From Rhodomicrobium vannielii ATCC 17100 (GTDB taxonomy: Bacteria > Pseudomonadota > Alphaproteobacteria > Rhizobiales > Rhodomicrobiaceae), in the NCBI RefSeq assembly GCF_000166055.1, contig NC_014664.1, forward strand, positions 1-64,000: a stretch of DNA of 64,000 bases, read 5' to 3'. The translations under genes and the position numbers were made by a program. Positions 1-12,730 of this stretch are shown piece after piece. A model generated the notes under the pieces. That model ran no database searches. It was given only the letters and a program-made list of their open reading frames with translations, and was not told where the DNA came from. How positions within the stretch are numbered: the stretch's first letter is position 1; each line of letters starts with the position of its first letter.

Positions 1-90
1 TAATGATTTCAAATGCTTAGCACTTAGCGTGCGAAAGCACCCGTCGCGCTGGGCTGAATGCGCTTATGCGATCGACGAAAATCAGCAACC

Positions 91-127
91 AATGCGGGAG
101 CCGCCAACAGGCAGCCCCGCATTTTTT
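91..127 (+). terminator. Rho-independent terminator-like hairpin
   Basis: AATGCGGG-A-GCC pairs with GGC-A-GCCCCGCATT across a short loop and is followed by a run of six T on the plus strand. It would end a plus-strand transcript entering from the left of the window. The gene it serves is outside the window. Confidence 0.6.
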
Positions 128-199
128 GTGTCGACGCAGAAGTAAACGAATCGTTAACGATTCCAGTCGCTTGCGAGCCATTTTGCGCTTGGACGGGGC

Positions 200-234
200 G
201 CTCCAAATGCAACCTTGGCGTGTGCATTTGGAGC
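200..234. repeat. Perfect 12-base inverted repeat
   Basis: GCTCCAAATGCA at 200-211 is the exact reverse complement of TGCATTTGGAGC at 223-234, with an 11-base spacer. There is no T tract after it, so it is more likely a protein-binding dyad or an RNA hairpin than a terminator. Confidence 0.6.
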
Positions 235-973
235 TTGGGCAGAGGGGGAGCCCACTTGCGCCGGAGCGCCAGCCTTTGTATTGTTGGATCTCCGAACGGG
301 GGTTGTTCCCCTCCTGAAAGTGTAACCTTGTAATGCGTACCGAGCTTAGCCAGGTGGAGTGGCCTCCACGGGTGAAGCGCGATGTCCATGATCAGGCAAT
401 GGATAGTCGGTGCGCGCCGGATTCTGTCCGGATTCGTGTTCACCTTCTGTCCGCAAGGCATTGGGCGGGAGGAAGACGTATGCGAAGTGAATGCATCGCG
501 GCACTGCCGCAATCGGTATGTGTATATGCGTGGAAATTGCCGGTGACGCGCCATATGCGACCGGTTCTCTCGGATCATGCGCACGGACTCGTGTCGCGGC
601 CTCGCAGCCGCCACCGCGTCGAAGCCTTGAAGGCCGAGCACCCTTCCCTTCCCTGGAAGGCCTATGTTGCGTCGAGGGAGTTTCAAAACCTGGCTTCCGA
701 TCTTGCCGACGCGGTCTTTGCGCCCGCGATGGCCAGCCATCCTTCCCAGCATAAGCCGGATCGTCCTTCCAGCCTGATCTCACGACGGCGCCCCGGAAAA
801 GCGGCGAGGCCGCATCGTTTTCTGACACCGGTCACTTCCGGCCGTCAGGACGCTTTGCTCGATATTGACGACGGCCGGGCGCTTGCCTTCGCGGCGTAGC
901 GCGTATTTTCCAAGGCCGAACAAACATATCCGATGAAACGCTGAGGCCCCGAGCGGGCCGCGAGGATGTTGAA

Positions 974-2467
974 ATGGAAGCCCTGAATCTCTCGACAACC
1001 TCTTCGATCGAACAGACGTCGATCGAACACAAATGGCGGCGTATACAAAGCCGCCTGCGCGCCGAACTCGGCGAAGACGTCTTTACGAGCTGGTTCGGCC
1101 GCGTCGAGTTGGACTCCTGCGATGGACGCGTGGTGCAGGTTTCTGTTCCGACTAAGTTTTTGCGCAACTGGCTGCAATCTCATTATTCCGACAAGCTGCT
1201 CGCCTGCTGCGGGACCGAACTGAACGGTGTGAATCGCCTCGAATTCCGCGTTCGCCAGCCCCATCTCGCGCCGGTCGAGAAGAAGGCGTCGCCGACTGCG
1301 TCCATTGCGGAGTCGACCACGCCCAAGGCGCAGACCACCCCTTCCTCCACCGTTCCGCTTCGCGTCATCAGCACGCCTGTCCGCGACGGCCGCACAGGGC
1401 TCGAAGGTTTCGAGGGGTCGCCGCTCGACCCGCGTTACACCTTCCAGTCCTTCGTCGTCGGCTCGCCGAACCGCCTCGCGCACGCCGCGGCGTTTCAGGT
1501 CGCCGAAAGCACTCCCGAACAGCCCCTGAAGTACAATCCGCTGTACATTCATGCGCGCGTCGGCATGGGCAAAACGCACCTTCTCCATGCCATCGCGTGG
1601 GAAATGAAAGCGCGCAATCCGAATGCCAAGGTGCTCTACCTCACCGCCGAGCGCTTCATGTACAGCTTCGCCGAAGCGCTTCAGACGCGCGATGCGCCCG
1701 CGTTCAAGGAAAAGCTGCGTACCATCGACCTCCTCATCATCGACGATATGGAATTCCTGCAAGGGCGCACCTTCCAGCAGGAATTCTGCCACACGCTGAA
1801 TTCGCTCATCGACGGCGGCAAGCAGGTGGTTGTCGCGGCGGACTGTGCACCCTTGCTGCTGGAAAGCTTTGACGCGCGGATGCGCTCGCGCCTGTCCGGC
1901 GGCCTCGTCGCGGAGATGTCGGCGCTCGACTTCGACCTGCGGCTTAAGATCTTGCAGCGCCGCGCGGCGGAGAAGATTTCGCTCTCGCGCGGGTTTGAAG
2001 TGCCCGGCGATGTGCTCGAATATCTTGCAACGCAGCTCACCGAAAATGGCCGCGAACTCGAAGGCGCGATCACGCGCTTGCACGCGACTTGGCAGCTCAC
2101 CGGTGAAAAAGTGACGGTGGATGCAGCCGAAAATACCATCGGCGATCTGATCCGCTCGAAGGAGCCGAAACGCGTCAAGATCGACGACATTCTCCGCATC
2201 GTCGCGAAGCATTACGGCGTTCAGCGCGGGGATCTGCTGTCCAGCCGCCGCAACCAGTCCATCGTGCGGCCGCGCCAGATCGGCATGTATCTCGCGAAGA
2301 CGCTTACCTCTCGCTCGCTGCCGGAAATCGGCCGTCGTTTCGGTGGCCGCGACCACACGACCGTGCTGCACGCGATTCGCAAGATCGAGTCGCTGAAACA
2401 AGCGGATGGCGTCCTGAAGGACGAACTCGATTCGCTTTCTCGCATGCTGAAGGACGGCAACGTCTGA
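974..2467 (+). CDS. dnaA: Chromosomal replication initiator protein DnaA
   Basis: DnaA binds DnaA boxes at the origin and opens the DNA to load the replicative helicase. The 497-residue product has the normal domain order: an N-terminal DnaB-interaction domain (about 15-90), a variable linker, an AAA+ ATPase with Walker A VGMGKTH near residue 198 and Walker [10 protein letters not shown], and a C-terminal DNA-binding domain with the DnaA signature [16 protein letters not shown]. The Walker A loop has Met where many DnaA proteins have Leu. The ATG at 974 gives a full-length N-terminus. It heads the conserved dnaA-dnaN-recF-gyrB order. Identification is secure. Confidence 0.98.
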   Translation: MEALNLSTTSSIEQTSIEHKWRRIQSRLRAELGEDVFTSWFGRVELDSCDGRVVQVSVPTKFLRNWLQSHYSDKLLACCGTELNGVNRLEFRVRQPHLAPVEKKASPTASIAESTTPKAQTTPSSTVPLRVISTPVRDGRTGLEGFEGSPLDPRYTFQSFVVGSPNRLAHAAAFQVAESTPEQPLKYNPLYIHARVGMGKTHLLHAIAWEMKARNPNAKVLYLTAERFMYSFAEALQTRDAPAFKEKLRTIDLLIIDDMEFLQGRTFQQEFCHTLNSLIDGGKQVVVAADCAPLLLESFDARMRSRLSGGLVAEMSALDFDLRLKILQRRAAEKISLSRGFEVPGDVLEYLATQLTENGRELEGAITRLHATWQLTGEKVTVDAAENTIGDLIRSKEPKRVKIDDILRIVAKHYGVQRGDLLSSRRNQSIVRPRQIGMYLAKTLTSRSLPEIGRRFGGRDHTTVLHAIRKIESLKQADGVLKDELDSLSRMLKDGNV

Positions 2468-2560
2468 CGAGCCGCTCGGGCTGCGCTTGACTCTTCGTTG
2501 CCGCAGCCTTCAAATGCTTGCCTAACAAGGAGAACACCGCTTCAGCGGGGGTAGTTTTTA

Positions 2561-3682
2561 ATGCGCTTTGTTGTCGATCGGAACGCAATGCTCCGCGCGC
2601 TGGGGCATATCACGGGAATCGTCGAGCGGCGGAACACCATACCGATCCTGAGCAACATCCTGATCGGTGCGGATCGCGATGGAGGGCTCACGTTCAAGGC
2701 GACCGACCTCGACATGGAGGCAGTCGAAGCGGTGCCTGCTAAGGTCGAGGTGACGGGCGCGGTGACGGTGCCTGCGCATACGCTGCACGATATTGTTCGG
2801 AAACTCCCTGACGGCGCGGAAATCCGTATCGAGCGCAAGGGCGAGGAGGGGCGCCTCAAGGTGGCCACCGGGCGCGCGAGCTTCGAACTGGCGATCCTGC
2901 CCGCCGATGACTTCCCCGACATGGGGCAGACCGAACTGCCGACACGCTTCACCGTCGACAGCGGCGAGCTCAAGCGTCTGTTCGAGAAGGCGCGCTTCGC
3001 CATCTCTACCGAAGAGACGCGCTATTACCTGAATGGCATCTATCTCCACGCGGTCGATGGCCCGGAGGGCGGGAAGCTCCGCGCGGTGGCGACAGACGGT
3101 CATCGTCTTGCGCAGGTGGAAACGGCATGCCCTGCCGGCGCGGGCGGAATGCCCGGCGTGATCGTTCCCCGCAAGGCGGTCGGCGAAGTGATCAAGTTGC
3201 TCGAGTCGGGCGCCGCGCCGGTCGAGGTGACGCTGTCGCCAGCGAAAATTCGCTTCGCTGTGGGTGACGTTGTGCTCACATCGAAGCTCATCGATGGCTC
3301 ATTCCCCGATTATGCCCGCGTCATACCAACAACGAACAAGAAGCTCCTGTTGCTCGAAAACGCAGATCTCGTGAAGGCGGTCGACCGCGTGTCGACCCTC
3401 TCCTCCGAGAAGGGCAGGGCGGTGAAGCTCAATGCGGCCGAGGGACGCCTCGTCGTCTCGGCGAACAATCCCGAATCAGGCTCGGCGACCGAGGAGATTT
3501 CGGCCGAGTATCAAGACGAACCGCTCGAAATCGGCTTCAACGCCCGCTATTTGCTCGATATCACCGGCCAGATCGACGGGACGAAAGCGCTGTTCAAGCT
3601 TGCGGATGGCTCCTCGCCAACGCTGATTTCGGACGAGACGGACGCGTCTGCTCTGTATGTGCTCATGCCGATGCGCGTTTGA
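2561..3682 (+). CDS. dnaN: DNA polymerase III beta sliding clamp
   Basis: This is the beta subunit, which forms the ring that tethers DNA polymerase III to DNA. The 373-residue length is normal and the start MRFVVDRNAMLRALGHITGIVERRNTIPIL aligns with alphaproteobacterial clamps (the quoted run is shortened in spirit: key residues are RNTIPILSN and the C-terminal VLMPMRV). The C-terminal MPMRV end is the typical clamp tail that lies close to the partner-binding pocket. It sits 93 bases after dnaA, with a small CCGC-TTCA-GCGG hairpin and a GGGGG-rich ribosome binding region directly before the start. Confidence 0.97.
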   Translation: MRFVVDRNAMLRALGHITGIVERRNTIPILSNILIGADRDGGLTFKATDLDMEAVEAVPAKVEVTGAVTVPAHTLHDIVRKLPDGAEIRIERKGEEGRLKVATGRASFELAILPADDFPDMGQTELPTRFTVDSGELKRLFEKARFAISTEETRYYLNGIYLHAVDGPEGGKLRAVATDGHRLAQVETACPAGAGGMPGVIVPRKAVGEVIKLLESGAAPVEVTLSPAKIRFAVGDVVLTSKLIDGSFPDYARVIPTTNKKLLLLENADLVKAVDRVSTLSSEKGRAVKLNAAEGRLVVSANNPESGSATEEISAEYQDEPLEIGFNARYLLDITGQIDGTKALFKLADGSSPTLISDETDASALYVLMPMRV

Positions 3683-3839
3683 GCGAAAGGAAGCCGATCG
3701 TCGCACCAGTACATGGATAAAACTCTTCAGCGATTGATGTCGCGTGGCTTAGGCGTCGTTATCGCATGTCACGCTCGTCGGCGCGGGATGGCCAGAGGAT
3801 AGGCTTCGGGTTTTTGCTTTGACGCGTCCCCACTTCGCG

Positions 3840-3885
3840 CGAAAACTTGGTACAGCGTCGCCCAACACGACGCTGTAAGTTTTCG
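3840..3885. repeat. Dispersed hairpin, ACAGCGTCG family
   Basis: CGAAAACTT-GGT-ACAGCGTCG at 3840-3860 pairs with CGACGCTGTAAGTTTTCG at 3868-3885, leaving a three-base bulge and a 7-base loop. A related core (AGCGTCG ... CGACGCTGTAA) recurs at 47885-47921 after the benzoyl-CoA operon, which suggests a dispersed palindromic repeat of this genome. Confidence 0.6.
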
Positions 3886-4067
3886 TTGTCGATCAGCCTC
3901 TCTTCGTCACTCGATTCAAGACTGGCTATCTAGTCGTTTATTCCAGCATGTGCATTCCGTTTTCAGCAGGATTGCAAGCATGTTCACTAGCAAGTTTGGT
4001 CGGGCGCGCGCTGAAAGGGACAATCGACGAGAGCATTAATCGAACGCTCCAAGTTCCTATCAGAGCA

Positions 4068-4102
4068 TGACCCGCAAAGCCGGCGTCCGATTTTGCGGGT
4101 CA
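4068..4102. repeat. Perfect 11-base inverted repeat upstream of recF
   Basis: TGACCCGCAAA at 4068-4078 is the exact reverse complement of TTTGCGGGTCA at 4092-4102, spacer GCCGGCGTCCGAT. The layout resembles the short intergenic palindromes common in Hyphomicrobiales genomes. No T tract follows, so a terminator role is unlikely. Confidence 0.65.
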
Positions 4103-4162
4103 CTGATCGAATTCAAGCCGACTGCCCGCGCCAAGCGCACTGGCGCCACCGCACGGACTCCG

Positions 4163-5365
4163 ATGCCCGCAACCGACCGAATCGCCATCGCCAAGCTGAC
4201 GCTCACCGACTTCCGCAATTACAGGGCGGTGACGCTCGTAACCGGACTCGGCCCCGTTGTGCTCGCCGGGGCGAATGGCGCGGGCAAGACGAACTGCCTC
4301 GAAGCTGTGTCGCTGCTGACGGCCGGGCGCGGGCTTCGCTCGTTGCCATTCCCCGAGCTTGCGCGAAGCGGAGGCTCGGGCGGCTGGGCCGTCGCTGCCG
4401 AGCTTGGCGTGGCGGGTGAGGACATGCATATCGGCACCGGCATCCAACTCCCGCCAGATGGGATGCTCACGCCACGTGCGGCGCGCACCGTCAAGATCGA
4501 CCACGCGCTTGCGAAGGGCTCCGGCGCGCTGGTGCGCATCCGCATGCTGTGGCTCACGCCCTCGATGGACGGCCTGTTCACAGGCCCGGCAGCCGAGCGC
4601 CGCCGCTTCCTCGACCGGCTCGTGTTGAGCCTCGACCCCGGCTATGGCGCGGCCGCCTCCGCTTTCGAGCGCGCGATGCGGCAGCGCAACAAGGCGCTCG
4701 AAGAGTTCGATTCGCCGCCGATGCTGACCGCCATCGAAGCGCAGATGGCAGCGGCCGCCGTAGCTATGGCGGTCGCGCGGGCGCGTGCCATTGCGGCGCT
4801 TTCCGGCGAGATCGAAGCGGAGCGCAACCGCGATCCGGACTCGCTTTTCCCGTGGGCGGCGCTTACCCTCAACGGCACGCTGGAGGAACAGGCGGCCGCG
4901 CTTTCGGAAGACACCATGCGCGACGAACTGCGCGACGGATACGCCCGCGCTCTCGCACAAGGCCGCGACCGGGACCGCGCGGCAGGGCGCACGCTGTCCG
5001 GTCCGCATCGCTCTGACCTCGACGTGGCCCACGGGCCGAAGGCGATGCCCGCCAGAATGTGCTCGACGGGCGAGCAGAAGGCGCTGCTCGTCGGGCTCGT
5101 GCTGGCGCAGGCGCGGCTCATCAAGCGCGCGGCAGACGGGATTGCGCCTCTGATTTTGCTCGATGAAATCGCCGCGCATCTCGACATCGGCCGCCGCGAG
5201 GCGCTGTTTTCGTCTATTGTCGCGCTCAACGCACAGGTGTGGATGACGGGGACGGATCTCGCCACGTTCACTCCCTTGCGAAATGCCACAGAAACGCAGC
5301 TTTTCGTTGTTTCAAACGGCACTATAATGCCCGCGAATGATGCAGAACGCGCTGCGAAACACTAA
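4163..5365 (+). CDS. recF: DNA replication and repair protein RecF
   Basis: RecF is an SMC-like ATPase that helps load RecA at single-stranded gaps. Visible motifs are Walker A GANGAGKTN near residue 35, LSGPHRSD, the ABC-type signature region CSTGEQKALL, and Walker B LILLDEIAAHLD. I chose the ATG at 4163 (MPATDRIAIAKLTLTDFRNYR) because the family starts close to this point; a longer frame from 4067 would run across an inverted repeat. That gives 400 residues, slightly long for RecF. Ends 49 bases before gyrB. Confidence 0.94.
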   Translation: MPATDRIAIAKLTLTDFRNYRAVTLVTGLGPVVLAGANGAGKTNCLEAVSLLTAGRGLRSLPFPELARSGGSGGWAVAAELGVAGEDMHIGTGIQLPPDGMLTPRAARTVKIDHALAKGSGALVRIRMLWLTPSMDGLFTGPAAERRRFLDRLVLSLDPGYGAAASAFERAMRQRNKALEEFDSPPMLTAIEAQMAAAAVAMAVARARAIAALSGEIEAERNRDPDSLFPWAALTLNGTLEEQAAALSEDTMRDELRDGYARALAQGRDRDRAAGRTLSGPHRSDLDVAHGPKAMPARMCSTGEQKALLVGLVLAQARLIKRAADGIAPLILLDEIAAHLDIGRREALFSSIVALNAQVWMTGTDLATFTPLRNATETQLFVVSNGTIMPANDAERAAKH

Positions 5366-5369
5366 ATAA

Positions 5370-7850
<2,481 letters not shown>

Positions 7851-7866
7851 TAGGAAGGGATACAAT

Positions 7867-7907
7867 CGGCGCCCGGGGTTTTTGTGCGACGCACCAAAAC
7901 CCCGCCG
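7867..7907 (+). terminator. Hairpin after gyrB
   Basis: GGGGTTTTTGTGCG pairs with CGCACCAAAACCCC with a very short loop, flanked by further CGGCG/CGCCG pairing. Strong stem, but no T tract beyond it, so it may act as a transcript stabiliser or as a terminator of weak type. Confidence 0.55.
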
Positions 7908-7912
7908 ATGAT

Positions 7913-7927
7913 TGTTGCACCGCAACA
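7913..7927. promoter_or_regulatory. Perfect TGTTGC-N3-GCAACA dyad, candidate PhaR site
   Basis: TGTTGC at 7913-7918 and GCAACA at 7922-7927 form a perfect dyad around ACC, 53 bases before the start at 7981. PhaR regulators of alphaproteobacteria are known to bind TGC/GCA-rich dyads before phasin genes, and a phaR gene lies in this window at 28456. The assignment to PhaR is an inference. Confidence 0.5.
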
Positions 7928-7980
7928 TGAATTGCGTTAATGTCACGGATAAGATATATTCGACGCAGAGGGCGACCGTC

Positions 7981-8634
7981 ATGTTTCCGTTTCTTGCATT
8001 CGCGCCGGCAGGGCAGACGCAGTCTCGCCCGGCTTCATCTGGTGCGTCGATCAATTACTTCGCGGCGCCATGGGCAACTGCTCCGCTGCCAAAACCCGAG
8101 CCCGCCCGCCCGCGCGACTTCGGCGATTTTTACGTCGACTTCCTGCGTGAGGCGATTTCGTTCTGGGCGCGGCATTACGAAACGCTGGGCAATCGCTCGC
8201 ATCTTCTGTTCACGCAGATAGCCGCCGCGCTTGCATTTGAACGTGCCGCGCGCGAAACCTCTGCCGCCGTCACACAGGCTTATGCCGCATTCGGACTTAA
8301 GCCGCCTCCGTCCGCCATCCCGCAATGGTCGCAGCCGCAGTTGCTAGCGCCGCTGACAAGCTTCGCACCGCTGAGTTCCTTCGCGCCGGGCACAGCTTTG
8401 GCCCCATGGGCGGCGTTCAATCCTTGGCTGAATCCCGCGCTCGCCCAAAACGCCTTCAATCCTTGGGGAGCCGTGGCGGAGAGCTTCAACGTCTGGACGA
8501 AGGTCTGGCAGCCCGCAACTCCGAAAAATGCGCCTGCACCGCAAACTAATGCCGCGCTCGTGCCCGCGAAGCCATTCACGGCAAACGTGACGGCGCCGGG
8601 CGGTTTCAACTGGGCTTTTTCTTTCGGGGTTTAG
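7981..8634 (+). CDS. Unrecognised protein, possibly phasin-like
   Basis: A 217-residue product I cannot assign to a family. The ATG at 7981 has GAGGGCG at a good distance. The central part (about 45-105) is predicted amphipathic helix without prolines (DFYVDFLREAISFWARHYE and following), as in phasins and other granule-associated proteins. The C-terminal half is rich in Ala, Pro, Trp and Phe, with two NPW motifs (AAFNPWLNP, NAFNPWGAV), and ends with FNWAFSFGV. No signal peptide or obvious transmembrane segment. The upstream dyad at 7913-7927 hints at PhaR control and thus a role at polyhydroxybutyrate granules, but this is not proven. Confidence 0.6.
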   Translation: MFPFLAFAPAGQTQSRPASSGASINYFAAPWATAPLPKPEPARPRDFGDFYVDFLREAISFWARHYETLGNRSHLLFTQIAAALAFERAARETSAAVTQAYAAFGLKPPPSAIPQWSQPQLLAPLTSFAPLSSFAPGTALAPWAAFNPWLNPALAQNAFNPWGAVAESFNVWTKVWQPATPKNAPAPQTNAALVPAKPFTANVTAPGGFNWAFSFGV

Positions 8635-8671
8635 GGCGTTATCGCGCGCCCCACTAGATCGCAGATCGAAC

Positions 8672-8728
8672 ATCAGACGCGACAGGCACCTGATATGCGC
8701 TTTTACCGATCGATTCGACGCGTCTGAT
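8672..8728. repeat. Inverted repeat between convergent genes
   Basis: ATCAGACGCG at 8672-8681 is the exact reverse complement of CGCGTCTGAT at 8719-8728. The 286-base gap 8635-8920 between the two convergent genes holds this dyad and nothing else I can name. Confidence 0.5.
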
Positions 8729-8920
8729 CGGGTCACGCTCCGAGAAGCACTCCGGCCACTTACCGCTGGATTTCGTCGCCGCAGGCGTGTTGGTCACCCT
8801 AGCGGCAGGCATCCGTGACCATTGATTGAAGCCACGCCAGCGCTACACAATGTTTTCCAGTTTCCGAGGCATCGCTTTCGAAGGGCCCGGCACGCGCGGG
8901 ACACGACGCCTCTTCGCCGG

Positions 8921-9586
8921 TCAAGCCGTCAGCAGGCACGCGTCGCGGATCGCCGCGATGTTCTTCGCATATTCGCCCCCTTTGAACACCGCCGAGCCAG
9001 CCACGAGCGCGGTCGCGCCTGCCTGAACCAGCAGCGGCGCGGTTTCGGGCGTCACGCCGCCGTCCACTTCAAGCGCGATGGGTCGGCCCTGGATCATCGC
9101 CGCGATGCGCCGGACCTTCTCCACCTGCGACGGCAGGAACGCCTGTCCGCCGAAGCCGGGGTTGACGCTCATCACGAGCACGAGGTCGATCTTGTCGAGC
9201 ACATATTCGATGACGCTTTCCGGCGTGGACGGATTGAGCGAGACGCCCGCCTTCTTGCCGAGGGAGCGGATCACCTGAAGCGAGCGGTCGAGATGCGGCC
9301 CCGCCTCCGCATGCACAGTGATGATGTCGGAGCCGGCTTTCGCGAACGCTTCGAGATACGGATCGGCTGGCGCGATCATCAGATGCACGTCGAGCAGCTT
9401 CTTCGTCCACGGGCGAATACATTCCACCAAGCGCGGGCCAAATGTGATGTTCGGCACAAAATGGCCGTCCATCACGTCCACATGAACCCAGTCGGCGCCC
9501 GCTTCGTCGATGGCGCGTACTTCTTCGCCGAAGCGGGCGAAGTCTGCGGAAAGGATGGACGGCGCGATGAGCGGGAGCGAGGACAT
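8921..9586 (-). CDS. cbbE: Ribulose-phosphate 3-epimerase
   Basis: Interconverts D-ribulose 5-phosphate and D-xylulose 5-phosphate in the Calvin cycle and pentose phosphate pathway. The 221-residue TIM-barrel protein shows the family motifs [29 protein letters not shown] (metal-binding His and Asp), HLMIADP-type strand, [15 protein letters not shown], and [11 protein letters not shown] (second catalytic Asp). It is the last gene of the minus-strand cbb cluster, 20 bases after cbbX, so it can be called cbbE/rpe. An AGGATA box precedes the ATG at 9586. Confidence 0.95.
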   Translation of the reverse strand: MSSLPLIAPSILSADFARFGEEVRAIDEAGADWVHVDVMDGHFVPNITFGPRLVECIRPWTKKLLDVHLMIAPADPYLEAFAKAGSDIITVHAEAGPHLDRSLQVIRSLGKKAGVSLNPSTPESVIEYVLDKIDLVLVMSVNPGFGGQAFLPSQVEKVRRIAAMIQGRPIALEVDGGVTPETAPLLVQAGATALVAGSAVFKGGEYAKNIAAIRDACLLTA

Positions 9587-9606
9587 GGGCGTATCCTGTT
9601 GTTTCG

Positions 9607-10533
9607 TTATTGGTTCTGGCTTTCGGCCGCGACCTTGAAGACGCGGCTTGCAAGGATGTCTTCGGCGGTTATTTCCGAAAGCTGGTTGGCGGTCAACGCC
9701 CCGCCCGTGTGCGCGAACAGCCGGTTCGCCTGACGGAGCCGAGCGCGGTCCAGCGCGTTGCGAATCGAACGCGCATTCGAAAAGTGCGGCTGCTGGCGGC
9801 GCTTCTCGATATAGTCGGCGAGCGCAACCTTTGCTTCCGGCGACAGATAATAATTCTGGTGATCCAGCATCTTGTCCGCGATTTCAAGCAACTCGCCGTC
9901 CGAATAGTCCGGGAAGTCGATGTGATGGGCTATGCGGCTGCGGAAGCCGGGATTCGCCGTGAAGAACTTGTCCATGCGGTCGGAGTAGCCTGCGAGGATC
10001 ACGACGAGGTCTTCGCGCTGGTTTTCCATCACCTGAAGCAGGATTTCGATGGATTCCTGGCCGTAATCGCGCTCGTTCTCCGGGCGATAAAGGTAATACG
10101 CTTCATCGATGAACAGCACGCCGCCCATCGCCTTCTTCAGCACTTCCTTCGTTTTCGGCGCGGTGTGGCCGATATACTGGCCGACGAGGTCGTCGCGCGT
10201 CACGGAGACGAGCTGGCCGCGCCGCACATAGCCGAGGCGGTGCAGGATGTTCGCCATGCGCATGGCCACGGTCGTCTTGCCGGTGCCGGGATTGCCGGTG
10301 AAGCTCATATGCAGCGTCGGTGCTTCATTGACGAGACCGAGGCGCTTCCGCGCGCGCTCAACCAGAAGCAGCGCCGCGATTTCGCGCAGGCGCGTCTTGA
10401 CCGGCTTAAGCCCGATCAGTTCGCGGTCGAGCTGGTCGAGCACCTCGCCGACGCCCGATTCTTCATAGTCGCGGCGCAGGTCGATCGTCTCGTTCGCCGC
10501 CGCATTTTCGTTCTGTTCCGCCGTCACGCTCAC
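9607..10533 (-). CDS. cbbX: RuBisCO activase, red-type CbbX
   Basis: CbbX is the AAA+ remodelling ATPase that releases inhibitory sugar phosphates from red-type RuBisCO by pulling on the large-subunit C-terminus. Visible motifs: [18 protein letters not shown] (Walker A), [14 protein letters not shown] (Walker B), pore loop [11 protein letters not shown], and arginine finger region [15 protein letters not shown] prefer the GTG start at 10533 because GGAGGAAGAC lies just before it; the ATG at 10545 (MEEDV...) would place that sequence inside the gene. Follows cbbS, which agrees with a red-type enzyme. Confidence 0.95.
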   Translation of the reverse strand: MSVTAEQNENAAANETIDLRRDYEESGVGEVLDQLDRELIGLKPVKTRLREIAALLLVERARKRLGLVNEAPTLHMSFTGNPGTGKTTVAMRMANILHRLGYVRRGQLVSVTRDDLVGQYIGHTAPKTKEVLKKAMGGVLFIDEAYYLYRPENERDYGQESIEILLQVMENQREDLVVILAGYSDRMDKFFTANPGFRSRIAHHIDFPDYSDGELLEIADKMLDHQNYYLSPEAKVALADYIEKRRQQPHFSNARSIRNALDRARLRQANRLFAHTGGALTANQLSEITAEDILASRVFKVAAESQNQ

Positions 10534-10694
10534 GTCTTCCTCCATGGGCCGACACGCCCGCACTAGCGATTGGTGCCATTCCGCCCATCCCTCAAGAATG
10601 GTGACGATGGCCGTATTTCAATCCGCAAAGGAAAGACATGGCCGGTTTTCCAGCCATGTCCACGTTTCCATGTCCGCTATGTTCCGCGCGATGC

Positions 10695-11117
10695 TTACGA
10701 ATAGCGCTGGCCCGAGGGCTTCACCGTCGCGTAGGGGCGCGTGGTGTAGCGGATATTGCGGCCGTCGACTTCCTGCCGCTCAAGGTCGAAGCCGGGCTCT
10801 TCGGCGGGGCGATCCACGATGAACGACATGCGGAGCGATTCCCAGCCATGCGTCGCGTCGAATGCCGAGATGCGGATGTAGTAACGCCCGCTATAGACCT
10901 TGCGGCAGGCCTGAAGCTCGGAGACTACCGCCGCGGCGTCCTTGATGTCGAACATCGGCAGGCCCCACATTTCCCAATAGGAGTTGCGGGGATGCGGGTC
11001 GTCGGTGAACTCGATGTTCACGGCCCAGCCCTTTTCGATGGCGTACTGCACCTGTTTCGCGATCTGCTCGTCCGTCAGATCGGGCAGGAAGGAAAACTGT
11101 CCTTGGGTGATGCGCAT
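10695..11117 (-). CDS. cbbS: RuBisCO small subunit, form IC/red type
   Basis: Small subunit of the L8S8 carboxylase. The start MRITQGQFSFLPDLTDEQI has GAGGAA at a good distance and matches red-type small subunits; the frame is open much further upstream but that extension overlaps cbbL and is not real. Length 140 residues, with the C-terminal extension (EVDGRNIRYTTRPYAT and on) that forms the central-pore beta strands in red-type enzymes. The NSYWEMWGLPMFD stretch is the conserved core. Lies 92 bases after cbbL. Confidence 0.97.
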   Translation of the reverse strand: MRITQGQFSFLPDLTDEQIAKQVQYAIEKGWAVNIEFTDDPHPRNSYWEMWGLPMFDIKDAAAVVSELQACRKVYSGRYYIRISAFDATHGWESLRMSFIVDRPAEEPGFDLERQEVDGRNIRYTTRPYATVKPSGQRYS

Positions 11118-11209
11118 TAGGTTTCCTCGGTATTCTGCTCTCCGCGTGCGGAGGCCTGAGTGAAATTCGAAGGATGGCCGGGGCGACCCCGGCCTTGGCA
11201 CTCGCTGGC

Positions 11210-12730
<1,521 letters not shown>

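Larger units (their letters stand above)
1..973. other. Upstream region of dnaA without a convincing gene
   Basis: No open frame here reads like a protein family I recognise; overlapping frames on both strands have arginine- and proline-rich, low-complexity translations typical of chance frames in GC-rich DNA. Two structures stand out: a terminator-like hairpin at 91-127 and a perfect 12-base inverted repeat at 200-234. I saw no clear cluster of DnaA boxes, so this is not supported as an origin. The region directly before the dnaA start (about 900-973) should hold the dnaA promoter, but no clean consensus could be picked. Confidence 0.5.
3683..4162. other. dnaN-recF intergenic region with two hairpin repeats
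   Basis: About 480 bases with no supportable gene. They carry two imperfect or perfect dyads listed separately (3840-3885 and 4068-4102). An in-frame extension of recF to 4067 exists but would translate through the second hairpin and adds residues not expected in RecF. Confidence 0.6.

Noticed and set aside
24-752. Long open frames on both strands before dnaA (minus 24-752, plus 333-899, minus 346-828)
   Set aside because: They overlap each other on opposite strands, have no ribosome sites of note and their translations are Arg/Pro/Ser-rich without any family motif.
1-973. Chromosome origin next to dnaA
   Set aside because: No cluster of DnaA boxes or AT-rich unwinding stretch seen; in many alphaproteobacteria the origin is near hemE and not near dnaA.
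845-2401. A 518-codon minus-strand frame opposite dnaA
   Set aside because: Shadow of dnaA, which has all family motifs.
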